Shown here piece by piece: positions 19,931-28,019 of a DNA stretch of 64,000 nt (position 1 is the stretch's first letter; each line of letters begins with the position of its first letter). The DNA is from Streptomyces sp. GESEQ-35 (lineage in GTDB: Bacteria; Actinomycetota; Actinomycetes; Streptomycetales; Streptomycetaceae), in assembly GCF_017948485.1 (NCBI RefSeq), contig NZ_JAFFSX010000033.1:62001-126000 (forward strand), given 5' to 3'. Position numbers and translations under genes: made by a program. Under the pieces are notes generated by a model that ran no database searches, had not been told where the DNA came from, and was given only the letters and a program-made list of their open reading frames with translations.

Positions 19931-20766
19931 CTGATGGCCTCCTGGGCCTTCGTCTCCATGCGACGCACGACGAAGCCGAGCGGGATCGTGACGAGCAGGT
20001 AGCACAGGCCCGCGACCAGGATCGGCGTGGAGTTGGCGGTCTGGCTGGCCAGGTCGCGGCCGAACTTGGACAGTTCGCGCTCCTCCAGGGTGACGCCGAG
20101 GAACAGCACCAGCGAGGAGTCCTTGAACAACAGCACCAGTTCGTTCGTCAGCGGCGGGAGGATGATCCTGAACGCCTGCGGGACGATGATCGAGACCATG
20201 GCCCGGGCCGGTGAGAAGCCCAGTGAACGGGCCGCCTCCATCTGCCCCTTGGGCACCGCCTGGATGCCCGCGCGGATCGTCTCCGCCATATAGGCCGCGG
20301 ACACGAGGCCGAGCGCGAGCGCGACCTTGCCGTACGTGCCGCCGGGGATCTCCGTGCCCGGGAAGGCGAGCGGCACGGCGACGCCCACGAAGATGAAGAT
20401 CAGCAGGGCGGGCAGACCGCGGAAGATCTCGATGTAGATGCTCGCGAGCCAGCGGTACGGACCGACGGACGACAGCCGCATCAGCGCGATCACCATGCCG
20501 AGGACCAGTCCGAAGACGAAGCCGGACAGGGTGTACAGCACGGTGTTCTTCAGCGCCAGCGTGATGACGTCCGGGAACATCTGCTCGGCGATGTCCCACT
20601 GGGCGAACTGGTTCTTCAGCCGGTCCCAGTCGGCCGAGACCGCGAAGGCGACCACGGCCGCGACGAAGACGGCGTACTGGATGCCGCGCGAGACACGCCG
20701 CTTCTGACTCCGGGTCAACCCCTTCCTGCGGGGCTGGACTTCAGTGCTCTTGGTGGTGCCGCTCAT
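19927..20766 (-). CDS. Polar amino-acid ABC transporter permease
   Basis: This 279-residue membrane protein has five or six hydrophobic helices and the HisMQ-type coupling loop (MEAARSLGFSPARAMVSIIVP). A basic N-terminal extension (PRRKGLTRSQKRRVSRG) precedes the first helix. The start ATG at 20766 overlaps the binding-protein stop as ATGA; an upstream start at 20814 is less likely. A single permease gene suggests a homodimer. It forms the membrane channel of the importer with the ATPase and lipoprotein on either side. Confidence 0.92.
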   Translation of the reverse strand: MSGTTKSTEVQPRRKGLTRSQKRRVSRGIQYAVFVAAVVAFAVSADWDRLKNQFAQWDIAEQMFPDVITLALKNTVLYTLSGFVFGLVLGMVIALMRLSSVGPYRWLASIYIEIFRGLPALLIFIFVGVAVPLAFPGTEIPGGTYGKVALALGLVSAAYMAETIRAGIQAVPKGQMEAARSLGFSPARAMVSIIVPQAFRIILPPLTNELVLLFKDSSLVLFLGVTLEERELSKFGRDLASQTANSTPILVAGLCYLLVTIPLGFVVRRMETKAQEAIR

Positions 20767-21608
20767 GAGGAGGCGGAGGGCGACGCGGCGGACTCGTCGT
20801 ACGGGCCGATCCACTGCTCGTACAGCTTCTTGTACGTCCCGTCGGCCTTGGCGTCCGCGAGCGCCTTGTTGATGGCGGCGAGGAGCTTGGTGTTCCCCTT
20901 CTTCACCGTGACGCCGTACTGCTCACCGGTGTTGACCTGCTCGGCGACCTCGAAGGCGGCGGCGTTCGCCTTGTCCTTCAGCCAGCCCTGGACGACCGGG
21001 TAGTCGATGACGACGGCCTCGACCTGGCCGGTGCGCAGACCGTTGAGGACGGCGTCGGAGGACTCGAAGGAGACCGGGTCGAGGCCCTGGCTCTTGGCGT
21101 AGTCCTCGCCGGTGGTCTGCGCCTGGGCGCCGACCTTCTTGCCCTTGAGGTCCGCGAAGGACTTGATGCCGCTCTTCTTGTCGGCCAGGACGGCCTGGGT
21201 GGCCTCGAAGTACGGGTCCGAGAAGTCGACGTTCTTCTTGCGCTCCGCGGTGATCGTCATGCCGGCCGCGGCGAGGTCGCACTCGTCGGAGTTGAGGAAC
21301 GCGCCGGTCTTGAAGTTCTCGAACGGTGTGTCGAGGATCTCCTGCTTCACGCCCAGGTCCTTGGCGACCAGGTCGATCAGGGAGACGTCGAAGCCCTGCA
21401 CCTTGCCGTCGATCTCCGACTGGAAGGGCGGGTACGGCAGGTGCGTGCAGGTGGTGAGCTGACCGCCCTTGACCAGGGTGACGCCGCCGGCGGCGGTCTG
21501 GGTGCCGCTGCCGCCGTCGTCCGATGAGCAGCCGGCCACGAGCACCAGCCCGGCCGTCGCGGTGGTGGCGGCCAGAATGCGGGCCCGGCGCCCGAGGACC
21601 GTGATCAC
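20763..21608 (-). CDS. Polar amino-acid ABC transporter substrate-binding lipoprotein
   Basis: The GTG at 21608 has an AGGAGG site just upstream and starts a lipoprotein signal (LVLVAGCSSD). The product has 281 residues and is anchored outside the membrane by Cys. Family-3 binding protein features include YPPFQ, VQGFDVSLIDLVAKDLG, AAAGMTITAERKKNVDFSDP and YFEATQAVL. The ligand is probably a polar or glutamine-like amino acid, but its specificity cannot be read. It is the first gene of a three-gene transporter operon, and the amidohydrolase follows. Confidence 0.92.
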   Translation of the reverse strand: MITVLGRRARILAATTATAGLVLVAGCSSDDGGSGTQTAAGGVTLVKGGQLTTCTHLPYPPFQSEIDGKVQGFDVSLIDLVAKDLGVKQEILDTPFENFKTGAFLNSDECDLAAAGMTITAERKKNVDFSDPYFEATQAVLADKKSGIKSFADLKGKKVGAQAQTTGEDYAKSQGLDPVSFESSDAVLNGLRTGQVEAVVIDYPVVQGWLKDKANAAAFEVAEQVNTGEQYGVTVKKGNTKLLAAINKALADAKADGTYKKLYEQWIGPYDESAASPSASS

Positions 21609-21664
21609 GGGGGACCTCCTGTGGGGGGAACGATGAAAAGGCAGAGTTCCGATTATAAGGAAAC

Positions 21665-21681
21665 GTTTGAGCGCCTCAAAC
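21665..21681. promoter_or_regulatory. Palindrome GTTTGAG-N3-CTCAAAC between divergent genes
   Basis: A perfect 7-bp inverted repeat with a CGC centre lies between the divergent ABC binding protein (minus) and the aminotransferase (plus). An AT-rich stretch (GATTATAAGG, about 21651-21660) sits beside it. The spacing and symmetry fit a dimeric repressor operator controlling one or both genes. No regulator gene is adjacent. Confidence 0.45.
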
Positions 21682-21793
21682 CAAACCGATGGCCAAGCGG
21701 CCGCCCGGCCTAAGAAGTCGCCGGTCCAGTCCGGAATCCGGGACCCGGTTACCCTCGTTTCCGTCGATCCCCGTGAGCGAAGAGAGCACCGCC

Positions 21794-22894
21794 GTGACCC
21801 ACCCCTTCCTCGACCTGGCCCCGCTGAGCGCCGCGCACTTCGCGTCCATCGAGGACCGTGTGGCACGACTGCTGCGTACCCGGCAGGACGTCGTGATCAT
21901 GCAGGGCGAGGCGCTGTTGCCGCTGGAGGGGGCGATCCGCGGGACCGCCGGGCCCGGCACGACCGCACTGAACGTGATCACCGGGCCGTACGGGCAGACC
22001 TTCGGCGACTGGCTGCGGGACTGCGGCGCCACGGTGATCGATCTGGCCGTGCCCTTCCACACGGCGGTCACGGCCGCGCAGATCCAGGACGCCTTCACCG
22101 AGCACCCGGAGATCGACTTCGTGTCGCTGGTGCACGCGGAGGCGGCGACCGGCAACACGAACCCGGTCGGGGAGATCGGTGAGGTCGTACGGCAGCACGG
22201 TGCCCTCTTCTATCTGGACGCCGTCGCCTCCATCGGGGCCGAGCCGGTGCTGCCGGACGCGTGGGGCGTGGACCTGTGCGTGATCGGGGCCCAGAAGGCG
22301 ATGGGCGGACCGGCCGGGGTGTCGGCCGTGTCGGTGAGCGAGCGGGCGTGGGCTCGGATGGCGGCGAATCCCCAGGCACCGCGCCGGTCGTATCTGTCGC
22401 TGCTCGACTGGAAGGAGCGGTGGATCGACGGCGGACGCCGTGCGCTGCTCCATGCCCCGGCCCAGCTGGAGATGCTGGCACTGGAAGCGTGCGTGGAGCG
22501 GATCGAGGCGGACGGTCCGGACACCGTCATGGCCCGGCACGCGGGTGCCGCAGCGGCGACGAGGGCCGGGGCGTCGGCGCTCGGCGGAGGGCTGGAGCCG
22601 TACGTGCACGAGGCAGCGGACGCGGCGCCGGTGGCCACGACCCTGCGGGCACCGGCCGGGACGGTGGCGTCCGAGCTGGTGGCCCGGGCGCTGGCGTCGG
22701 ATCCCGCGCTGCCGCTGGCCGCGGGCGGGGGCGCGCTGGCCAAGGAGATGATCCGGGTGAACCACTATGGCGTCGACGCGACGCGAGGGGTCGTCCAGGC
22801 GTCTCTGGCGGCGTTGGGGGCGGCGCTGTCCGAGAAGGGGCTGGATGTGGATCCGGACGGGGCTCGGCGGGCGGCTGAGGCTGCCTGGCGGTAG
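21794..22894 (+). CDS. Class V PLP-dependent aminotransferase
   Basis: The product has 366 residues if started at the GTG at 21794 (AGAGAG upstream); a GTG at 21773 is also in frame. Motifs of alanine-glyoxylate/serine-pyruvate aminotransferases are seen: MQGEALLPLEGAIRG, HAEAATGNTNPVGEIG, LDAVASIGAEPV and the PLP-lysine in GAQKAMGGPAGVS. The substrate is unknown. It is divergent from the ABC operon across the palindrome at 21665. The last codons and stop lie in an 8-base tandem repeat, so the C-terminus could change by slippage. Confidence 0.82.
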   Translation: MTHPFLDLAPLSAAHFASIEDRVARLLRTRQDVVIMQGEALLPLEGAIRGTAGPGTTALNVITGPYGQTFGDWLRDCGATVIDLAVPFHTAVTAAQIQDAFTEHPEIDFVSLVHAEAATGNTNPVGEIGEVVRQHGALFYLDAVASIGAEPVLPDAWGVDLCVIGAQKAMGGPAGVSAVSVSERAWARMAANPQAPRRSYLSLLDWKERWIDGGRRALLHAPAQLEMLALEACVERIEADGPDTVMARHAGAAAATRAGASALGGGLEPYVHEAADAAPVATTLRAPAGTVASELVARALASDPALPLAAGGGALAKEMIRVNHYGVDATRGVVQASLAALGAALSEKGLDVDPDGARRAAEAAWR

Positions 22895-22918
22895 GGCGGT
22901 AGGGCGGTAGGGCGGTAC
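22887..22918 (+). repeat. 8-base tandem repeat at the aminotransferase stop
   Basis: GGCGGTAG occurs three times in direct tandem, followed by GGCGGTAC (22887-22918). The first unit supplies the TAG stop of the aminotransferase. Units of 8 bases are not a multiple of three, but every unit repeats the TAG in a shifted frame. Confidence 0.85.
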
Positions 22919-22962
22919 CGAAGCAAGGCGCCGATGTCAGTGCCCCGTGCCATGCTCGCCCC

Positions 22963-23490
22963 ATGACCACCAACACACCTCTCACCCTCCCCGACGGTCG
23001 CCCCATCCCCTTCATGACCGGTGACGAACTCCCCATGCTCCAGGGCTGGTTGGCCTTTCATCGGGCCACGCTCGCGCTGAAGTGCTCGGGACTGGACGAC
23101 TCCCAGGCACGGCTGGCGTCCGTCGAGCCGTCCTCGCTCACGCTCCTCGGGCTCGTGCAGCACGTCACCGAGGTCGAGCGGAACTGGTTCCAGCGGGTGT
23201 TCGCCGGTCTTGACGTGCCGCCGGTGTACGGGGAGGCGACCGGGTACGTCCTGGATCCGGAGCGCGGGCTGGACGAGGCGCTCGCGGTGTGGCGGCGGGA
23301 AATCGCCCGGAGTGACGAGCTGTGTGCCGGGCACTCGCTCGACGACACCGGGCGGATGGTGGACCAGCCGGTGGCCGGTCTCGAGGTCAGTCTGCGCTGG
23401 GTGCTCATCCACATGATCGAGGAGTACGCCCGGCACAACGGCCACGCGGACCTGCTGCGGGAGCGGATCGACGGGGTGACCGGAGCCTGA
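22963..23490 (+). CDS. DinB-superfamily protein (DUF664 type)
   Basis: The protein has 175 residues. Its three metal-ligand-like His positions (HVTEVERNW, HMIEEYARHNGHADLLRE) mark the DUF664/DinB four-helix fold. Family members are often thiol-dependent (mycothiol or bacillithiol) S-transferases or metal-binding stress proteins; no function can be assigned here. The ATG at 22963 is the only good start. It is a single gene, with a long AT-richer gap to the ectoine operon downstream. Confidence 0.8.
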   Translation: MTTNTPLTLPDGRPIPFMTGDELPMLQGWLAFHRATLALKCSGLDDSQARLASVEPSSLTLLGLVQHVTEVERNWFQRVFAGLDVPPVYGEATGYVLDPERGLDEALAVWRREIARSDELCAGHSLDDTGRMVDQPVAGLEVSLRWVLIHMIEEYARHNGHADLLRERIDGVTGA

Positions 23491-23818
23491 ATTGCGTATT
23501 GAATCACAGGATTCACGGCGTGCAATTCGGGAATTCAATCGAGAGCAGCTTCCCGTATTCTTCTGCCCGCTTTCCCCCGACCTAAACACTAAGATTTCGC
23601 GAACGTCAACCGGTGTAATTCGGGCAGATCTCGTGAGGGTTACATGGTTGTGACGCGTTACACATCGCCGCCGATTTGCCCCTTATCTGCCGTGCAAACC
23701 GGGCCATACCTCGCACCTCCGCCTCCTGGCTCGCGCCCGCGTGATAACACATGTATCGTCGACACGTAACCCCGTCCGGCCATGCAATTCGGCTTTCCCC
23801 TCGGTAAATTCAATTCGC
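23491..23818. promoter_or_regulatory. AT-rich 328-base region upstream of ectA with repeated TGyAATTCGG
   Basis: No gene is seen. The region is AT-rich for this genome and must hold the ectABCD promoter. TGCAATTCGG (23521), TGTAATTCGG (23614) and TGCAATTCGG (23783) are direct repeats of one motif. TGTGACGCGTTACA at 23649-23662 is an interrupted palindrome around ACGCGT. The gene start at 23819 has no clear ribosome site. These may be osmotic-control sites; this is inference. Confidence 0.45.
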
Positions 23819-24325
23819 ATGACTGCCGCACAAGCAGACCTGCACATCGACCGTCCGGCGGTGTCGGACGGCGCCGCACTCTGGCGAATCGCCAGAGACT
23901 CGGGGAAGCTCGACCTGAACTCCTCGTACAGCTATCTGCTGTGGTGCCGTGACTTCGCCGGTACGTCGGCCGTGGCGCGCGCCGTCGACGGAAGGCCCGT
24001 CGGCTTCGTCACCGGGTACGTGCGGCCCGAGCGCCCGCGGACCCTGCTCGTGTGGCAGGTGGCCGTCGACTCCGAGCACCAGGGACAGGGGCTCGCCGCC
24101 CGACTGCTGGACGGGCTCACCGCGCGCGTCGCGGCCGAGCGTCCGCTGACCGACGTCGAGACCACCATCACGCCGGGCAACACCGCGTCCGAGCGGCTCT
24201 TCATCTCGTACGCCGAACGCCACGGTGCGCGCGTCGAGCGTGAAGTCCTCTTCGAGACCGGGCAGTTCCCCGACGGTCCGCACGATCCCGAGGTGCTGTA
24301 CCGCATCGGGCCCCTGTCTCTCTGA
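23819..24325 (+). CDS. ectA: L-2,4-diaminobutyrate N-gamma-acetyltransferase
   Basis: This GNAT-family enzyme of 168 residues acetylates diaminobutyrate using acetyl-CoA, the second step of ectoine synthesis. It shows LDLNSSYSYLLWCRDF, the acetyl-CoA loop region VAVDSEHQGQGLAARLLDGL and VETTITPGNTASERLF, all typical of EctA. The start at 23819 begins MTAAQADLHIDRP; the frame is open to 23741, but the longer version reads through the promoter region. There is no strong ribosome site before 23819, so a leaderless or short-leader mRNA is possible. It is the first gene of ectABCD, with a 39-base gap to ectB. Confidence 0.93.
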   Translation: MTAAQADLHIDRPAVSDGAALWRIARDSGKLDLNSSYSYLLWCRDFAGTSAVARAVDGRPVGFVTGYVRPERPRTLLVWQVAVDSEHQGQGLAARLLDGLTARVAAERPLTDVETTITPGNTASERLFISYAERHGARVEREVLFETGQFPDGPHDPEVLYRIGPLSL

Positions 24326-24364
24326 CCTCCCCCCACACACTTACGCTTCGAGGAGCGATTCGTC

Positions 24365-25636
24365 GTGACCATCACCCAGCCCGACCTCAGCGTCTTCGAG
24401 ACCCTGGAGTCCGAGGTGCGCAGCTACTGCCGCGGCTGGCCCACCGTCTTCGACCGTGCTCAGGGCAGCCGTATGTACGACGAGGACGGCCACGAGTACC
24501 TGGACTTCTTCGCCGGCGCCGGATCCCTGAACTACGGGCACAACAACCCCGTGCTGAAACGGGCGTTGATCGACTACCTGGAGCGGGACGGCGTCACGCA
24601 CGGGCTCGACATGTCGACCACCGCCAAGCGCAGCTTCCTCCAGACCTTCCAGGACCTCGTCCTGCGCCCGCGTGATCTGCCGTTCAAGGTCATGTTCCCG
24701 GGGCCGACCGGCACCAACGCCGTCGAGTCCGCGCTGAAGCTGGCGCGGAAGGTGAAGGGCCGCGAGGCGATCGTGTCGTTCACCAACGCCTTCCACGGCA
24801 TGTCGCTGGGGTCGCTCGCCGTCACCGGCAACGCCTTCAAGCGGGCCGGCGCGGGCATCCCGCTGGTGCACGGCACGCCGATGCCGTTCGACAACTACTT
24901 CGACGGCACGGTCGAGGACTTCCTGTGGTTCGAGCGGCTCCTGGAGGACCAGGGGTCCGGGCTCAACAAGCCCGCCGCCGTGATCGTGGAGACCGTGCAG
25001 GGCGAGGGCGGCATCAACGTGGCCCGCCCGGAGTGGCTGCGGGCGCTGTCCGAGCTGTGCGAGCGGCAGGACATGCTGCTCATCGTCGACGACATCCAGA
25101 TGGGCTGCGGACGGACGGGCGCGTTCTTCTCCTTCGAGGAGGCGGGCATCACGCCCGACATCGTGACCGTGTCCAAGTCCATCAGCGGCTACGGACTGCC
25201 GATGTCGCTGTGCCTGTTCAAGCCCGAGCTGGACATCTGGGAGCCGGGCGAGCACAACGGCACCTTCCGCGGCAACAACCCCGCCTTCGTCACGGCCACC
25301 GCGGCCCTGGAGGCGTACTGGGCCGACGGTTCCGCGATGGAGAAGCAGACCCGGTCCAAGGGCGAGCAGATCGAGCAGGCGATGATCTCCATCACCGAGG
25401 AGAACCTCGCCGACATCAAGGAGTACCGGGGCCGCGGTCTGGTGTGGGGCCTGGAGTTCCACGACAAGGACCGCGCCGACCGGGTCGCCAAGCGCGCCTT
25501 CGAACTCGGGCTGCTCATCGAGACGTCCGGCCCCGAGAGCGAGGTCGTCAAACTGCTGCCGGCCCTCACCACCACCCCCGAAGAGCTCGACGAGGGCCTG
25601 CGTGTCCTCGCTCGTGCCGTACGCGAAACCGTGTGA
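24365..25636 (+). CDS. ectB: Diaminobutyrate-2-oxoglutarate aminotransferase
   Basis: This 423-residue PLP enzyme converts aspartate semialdehyde to L-2,4-diaminobutyrate with glutamate as amino donor. EctB-specific sequence is seen: DFFAGAGSLNYGHNNP, FPGPTGTNAVESALKLAR, VDDIQMGCGRTGAFFSFE and the PLP-lysine SKSISGYGLPMS. The GTG at 24365 follows GAGGAGCG. It lies between ectA and ectC in the usual order. Length matches the family. Confidence 0.96.
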   Translation: MTITQPDLSVFETLESEVRSYCRGWPTVFDRAQGSRMYDEDGHEYLDFFAGAGSLNYGHNNPVLKRALIDYLERDGVTHGLDMSTTAKRSFLQTFQDLVLRPRDLPFKVMFPGPTGTNAVESALKLARKVKGREAIVSFTNAFHGMSLGSLAVTGNAFKRAGAGIPLVHGTPMPFDNYFDGTVEDFLWFERLLEDQGSGLNKPAAVIVETVQGEGGINVARPEWLRALSELCERQDMLLIVDDIQMGCGRTGAFFSFEEAGITPDIVTVSKSISGYGLPMSLCLFKPELDIWEPGEHNGTFRGNNPAFVTATAALEAYWADGSAMEKQTRSKGEQIEQAMISITEENLADIKEYRGRGLVWGLEFHDKDRADRVAKRAFELGLLIETSGPESEVVKLLPALTTTPEELDEGLRVLARAVRETV

Positions 25637-25666
25637 ATCACCCGAGATAAGGAGCTGTTCAACACC

Positions 25667-26065
25667 GTGATCGTCCGTTCGTTCAAGGACATCGAAGGCA
25701 CCGACCGGCACGTGAAGGCCGAATCCGGCACCTGGGAGAGCAAACGCATCGTCCTCGCCAAGGAGAAGGTCGGCTTCTCCCTGCACGAGACGGTCCTGTA
25801 CGCGGGTACGGAGACGTCGATGTGGTACGCGAACCACATCGAGGCCGTCGTCTGCGTGGAGGGCGAGGCCGAGCTGACCGACGACGAGACCGGGCGGAAG
25901 TACACGATCACGCCCGGCACCATGTACCTCCTCGACGGACACGAGCGGCACACGATGCGGATCAAGCAGGACTTCCGCTGCATCTGTGTCTTCAACCCGC
26001 CCGTGACCGGACGGGAGGACCACGACGAGAACGGCGTGTACCCGCTGCTCACCGAGGAGGGCTGA
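25667..26065 (+). CDS. ectC: Ectoine synthase
   Basis: This cupin of 132 residues cyclises N-gamma-acetyl-diaminobutyrate to ectoine with loss of water. The typical MIVRSFKDIEGTDRHVKA opening, WYANHIEAVVCVEGEAEL and LLDGHERHTMR are present; the metal-binding Glu and His lie in these motifs. The GTG at 25667 follows AAGGAG at 25649-25654. It is six bases upstream of ectD, so the two genes are co-transcribed. Confidence 0.97.
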   Translation: MIVRSFKDIEGTDRHVKAESGTWESKRIVLAKEKVGFSLHETVLYAGTETSMWYANHIEAVVCVEGEAELTDDETGRKYTITPGTMYLLDGHERHTMRIKQDFRCICVFNPPVTGREDHDENGVYPLLTEEG

Positions 26066-26071
26066 CATCTC

Positions 26072-26959
26072 ATGACCACGATCACGGACCTGTACCCCAC
26101 CCGAGGCGCCTCCGAGGTGGCCGTACCCCGCCAGGACCCGGTCGTCTGGTCCGCGCCCGGCACGCCGGGCCCCTTCTCGGCGGCCGACCTCCAGGCCTTC
26201 GAGCGGGACGGCTTCGCCGCCCTCGAACAGATCATCACCGAGGACGAAGTCGCCGTGTACCGGCAGGAGTTGGAGCGGCTCGTCACCGATCCGGCGATCC
26301 GCGCCGACGAGCGGTCCATCGTCGAGCCCAAGTCGCAGGAGATCCGCTCGGTCTTCGAAGTGCACCGGATCAGCGAGGTGTTCGCCGCGCTGGTGCGGGA
26401 CGAGCGGGTCGTCGGACGGGCCCGGCAGATCCTCGGCTCGGACGTGTACGTCCACCAGTCGCGGATCAACGTCAAGCCCGGCTTCGGGGCCAGCGGTTTC
26501 TACTGGCACTCCGACTTCGAGACCTGGCACGCCGAGGACGGTCTGCCCAACATGCGCACGGTGTCCGTCTCGATCGCGCTGACCGAGAACTACGACACCA
26601 ACGGCGGCCTCATGATCATGCCGGGGTCGCACCGGACGTTCCTCGGCTGTGCGGGGGCCACGCCGAAGGACAACTACAAGCAGTCCCTCCAGATGCAGGA
26701 CGCGGGCACGCCGTCCGACGAGGCGTTGACCGCGCTGGCCGGCCAGTACGGCATCAAGCTGTTCACCGGCCGGGCGGGTTCGGCGACCTGGTTCGACTGC
26801 AACTGCATGCACGGGTCGGGCGACAACATCACGCCGTTCCCGCGCAGCAACGTGTTCATCGTGTTCAACAGCGTGGAGAACGCGGCGGTCGACCCGTTCG
26901 CGGCGCCCATCCGGCGGCCGGAATTCATCGGGGCCACGGACTTCACGCCCGTCAAGTAG
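26072..26959 (+). CDS. ectD: Ectoine 5-hydroxylase
   Basis: This non-haem Fe(II)/2-oxoglutarate dioxygenase of 295 residues converts ectoine to 5-hydroxyectoine. The iron-binding triad is visible as His146 and Asp148 (FYWHSDFETWH) and His247 (CMHGSGDNITP). The EctD signature motif region around WHSDFETWHAEDGLPNMR is intact. It is the last gene of ectABCD and the cell should therefore make both ectoine and hydroxyectoine. It converges on a minus-strand anti-sigma gene 24 bases away. Confidence 0.97.
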   Translation: MTTITDLYPTRGASEVAVPRQDPVVWSAPGTPGPFSAADLQAFERDGFAALEQIITEDEVAVYRQELERLVTDPAIRADERSIVEPKSQEIRSVFEVHRISEVFAALVRDERVVGRARQILGSDVYVHQSRINVKPGFGASGFYWHSDFETWHAEDGLPNMRTVSVSIALTENYDTNGGLMIMPGSHRTFLGCAGATPKDNYKQSLQMQDAGTPSDEALTALAGQYGIKLFTGRAGSATWFDCNCMHGSGDNITPFPRSNVFIVFNSVENAAVDPFAAPIRRPEFIGATDFTPVK

Positions 26960-26983
26960 CAGCCCTTCAGTGAGCGGGCGGTG

Positions 26984-27988
26984 TCACAGCCAAGCCAGTG
27001 ACGCCGCCCGCTCCAGCACGTTCCGTACGGCCGTCCGGTCGCCCGTGGCGCCGTGCGGGACCTCGTCGGCGGTGTGACGGCCGCCGATCAGCAGGCAGAA
27101 GTCGAGGGGATCCAGGACGAGTTCGGCCCGTACGGGCTCGTCCTCGGAACCCAGCACCCACTCCTCGCCGCCGGTGATCGCGAACAGCACCGGCGGCGCG
27201 GTGGGTCCGAGGGCCCGGCCCAGGATGCGGACCGCCAGGCGGACCAGCTGCCACAGGTGCCGCTCGGGCGGCGGCGGGACCGCGAGGCCCAGGGCGCGGC
27301 CGATGTCGTCGGTGTGGATCCACGCCTCGAAGGCGCGCACCACGAAGTGGTCGGCGACCGGCAGCCGTGTCCCCATCAACGTCACGGCGTGGGAGGCCCG
27401 TTCGGCGTCCAGGGCCTCGGGGGTGGCGAGCAGCGCGCCCGCCTGCGCGGACCAGTCCGCGACCGTCTCGTCCGGGCTGCGGCGGTACTCGTGGGCGATG
27501 ACGTCGGCGGTCCGCCGGTTCCAGGCGTCCCCCCAGGGTGCGCCGTCCACGATCGTCGAGGGCGGCACCCGCGCGTCGACGCCGAGCAGTCCGGCGAGGT
27601 GTTCGTCGGCGGCGAGGAGGTGGGCGATCGTCGCGTGCACGTCCCAGTCGTGTACGACCGGCGTGCCCCAGCGGCCGGCGGCCTCGGGCAGCAGCGCCTT
27701 CAGACCGGCGACGGCCGCCGCGTACGGGGCCGCGTGTGCGGCGACGCGGGGTGCGGCGGGGCGGGTGCGCAGGGCGCCGGACAGGACGTCGGACGCGGGG
27801 AGTTCGGGGGTGTCGTTCGGGCGCGGGCCGTCCAGCAGACGGACCGTCCGGCGCCACCGCTCCGCCTGCGCGGCGCAGCTCTCGCACTGGGCCAGGTGCG
27901 GCGGGACCGTCCGCTCGTCGGCCGGTTCCAGGGCGCCGAACGCCCAGGCGGCCAGCAGATCCCGTACACCGTCGTGTTCCGTGGTCAC
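26984..27988 (-). CDS. Zinc-finger anti-sigma factor with a maleylpyruvate isomerase-like domain
   Basis: The protein has 334 residues. The N-terminus holds HLAQCESCAAQ (His-x3-Cys-x2-Cys), the zinc-binding anti-sigma (ZAS) motif. The following part resembles mycothiol-dependent maleylpyruvate isomerase (DinB fold), with WDVHATIAHLLAADEH and AFEAWIHTDDIGRALG. The GTG at 27988 follows GAGGAGGTG. The gene is 31 bases downstream of an ECF sigma gene, so it probably binds and inhibits that sigma factor. The thiol-enzyme-like domain suggests a redox or thiol signal; this is inference. No membrane helix is apparent, so it may be soluble. Confidence 0.82.
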   Translation of the reverse strand: MTTEHDGVRDLLAAWAFGALEPADERTVPPHLAQCESCAAQAERWRRTVRLLDGPRPNDTPELPASDVLSGALRTRPAAPRVAAHAAPYAAAVAGLKALLPEAAGRWGTPVVHDWDVHATIAHLLAADEHLAGLLGVDARVPPSTIVDGAPWGDAWNRRTADVIAHEYRRSPDETVADWSAQAGALLATPEALDAERASHAVTLMGTRLPVADHFVVRAFEAWIHTDDIGRALGLAVPPPPERHLWQLVRLAVRILGRALGPTAPPVLFAITGGEEWVLGSEDEPVRAELVLDPLDFCLLIGGRHTADEVPHGATGDRTAVRNVLERAASLAWL

Positions 27989-28019
27989 CCCGCACCTCCT
28001 CGCACCCTGTCCATGGCCA

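Noticed and set aside
22887..22918. Tandem repeat considered as the start of a CRISPR array
   Set aside because: Units are 8 bases with no spacers.
24341..26812. Minus-strand open frame of 823 codons opposite ectB-ectD
   Set aside because: It is a shadow of the ectoine genes, which are certain from their motifs and order.
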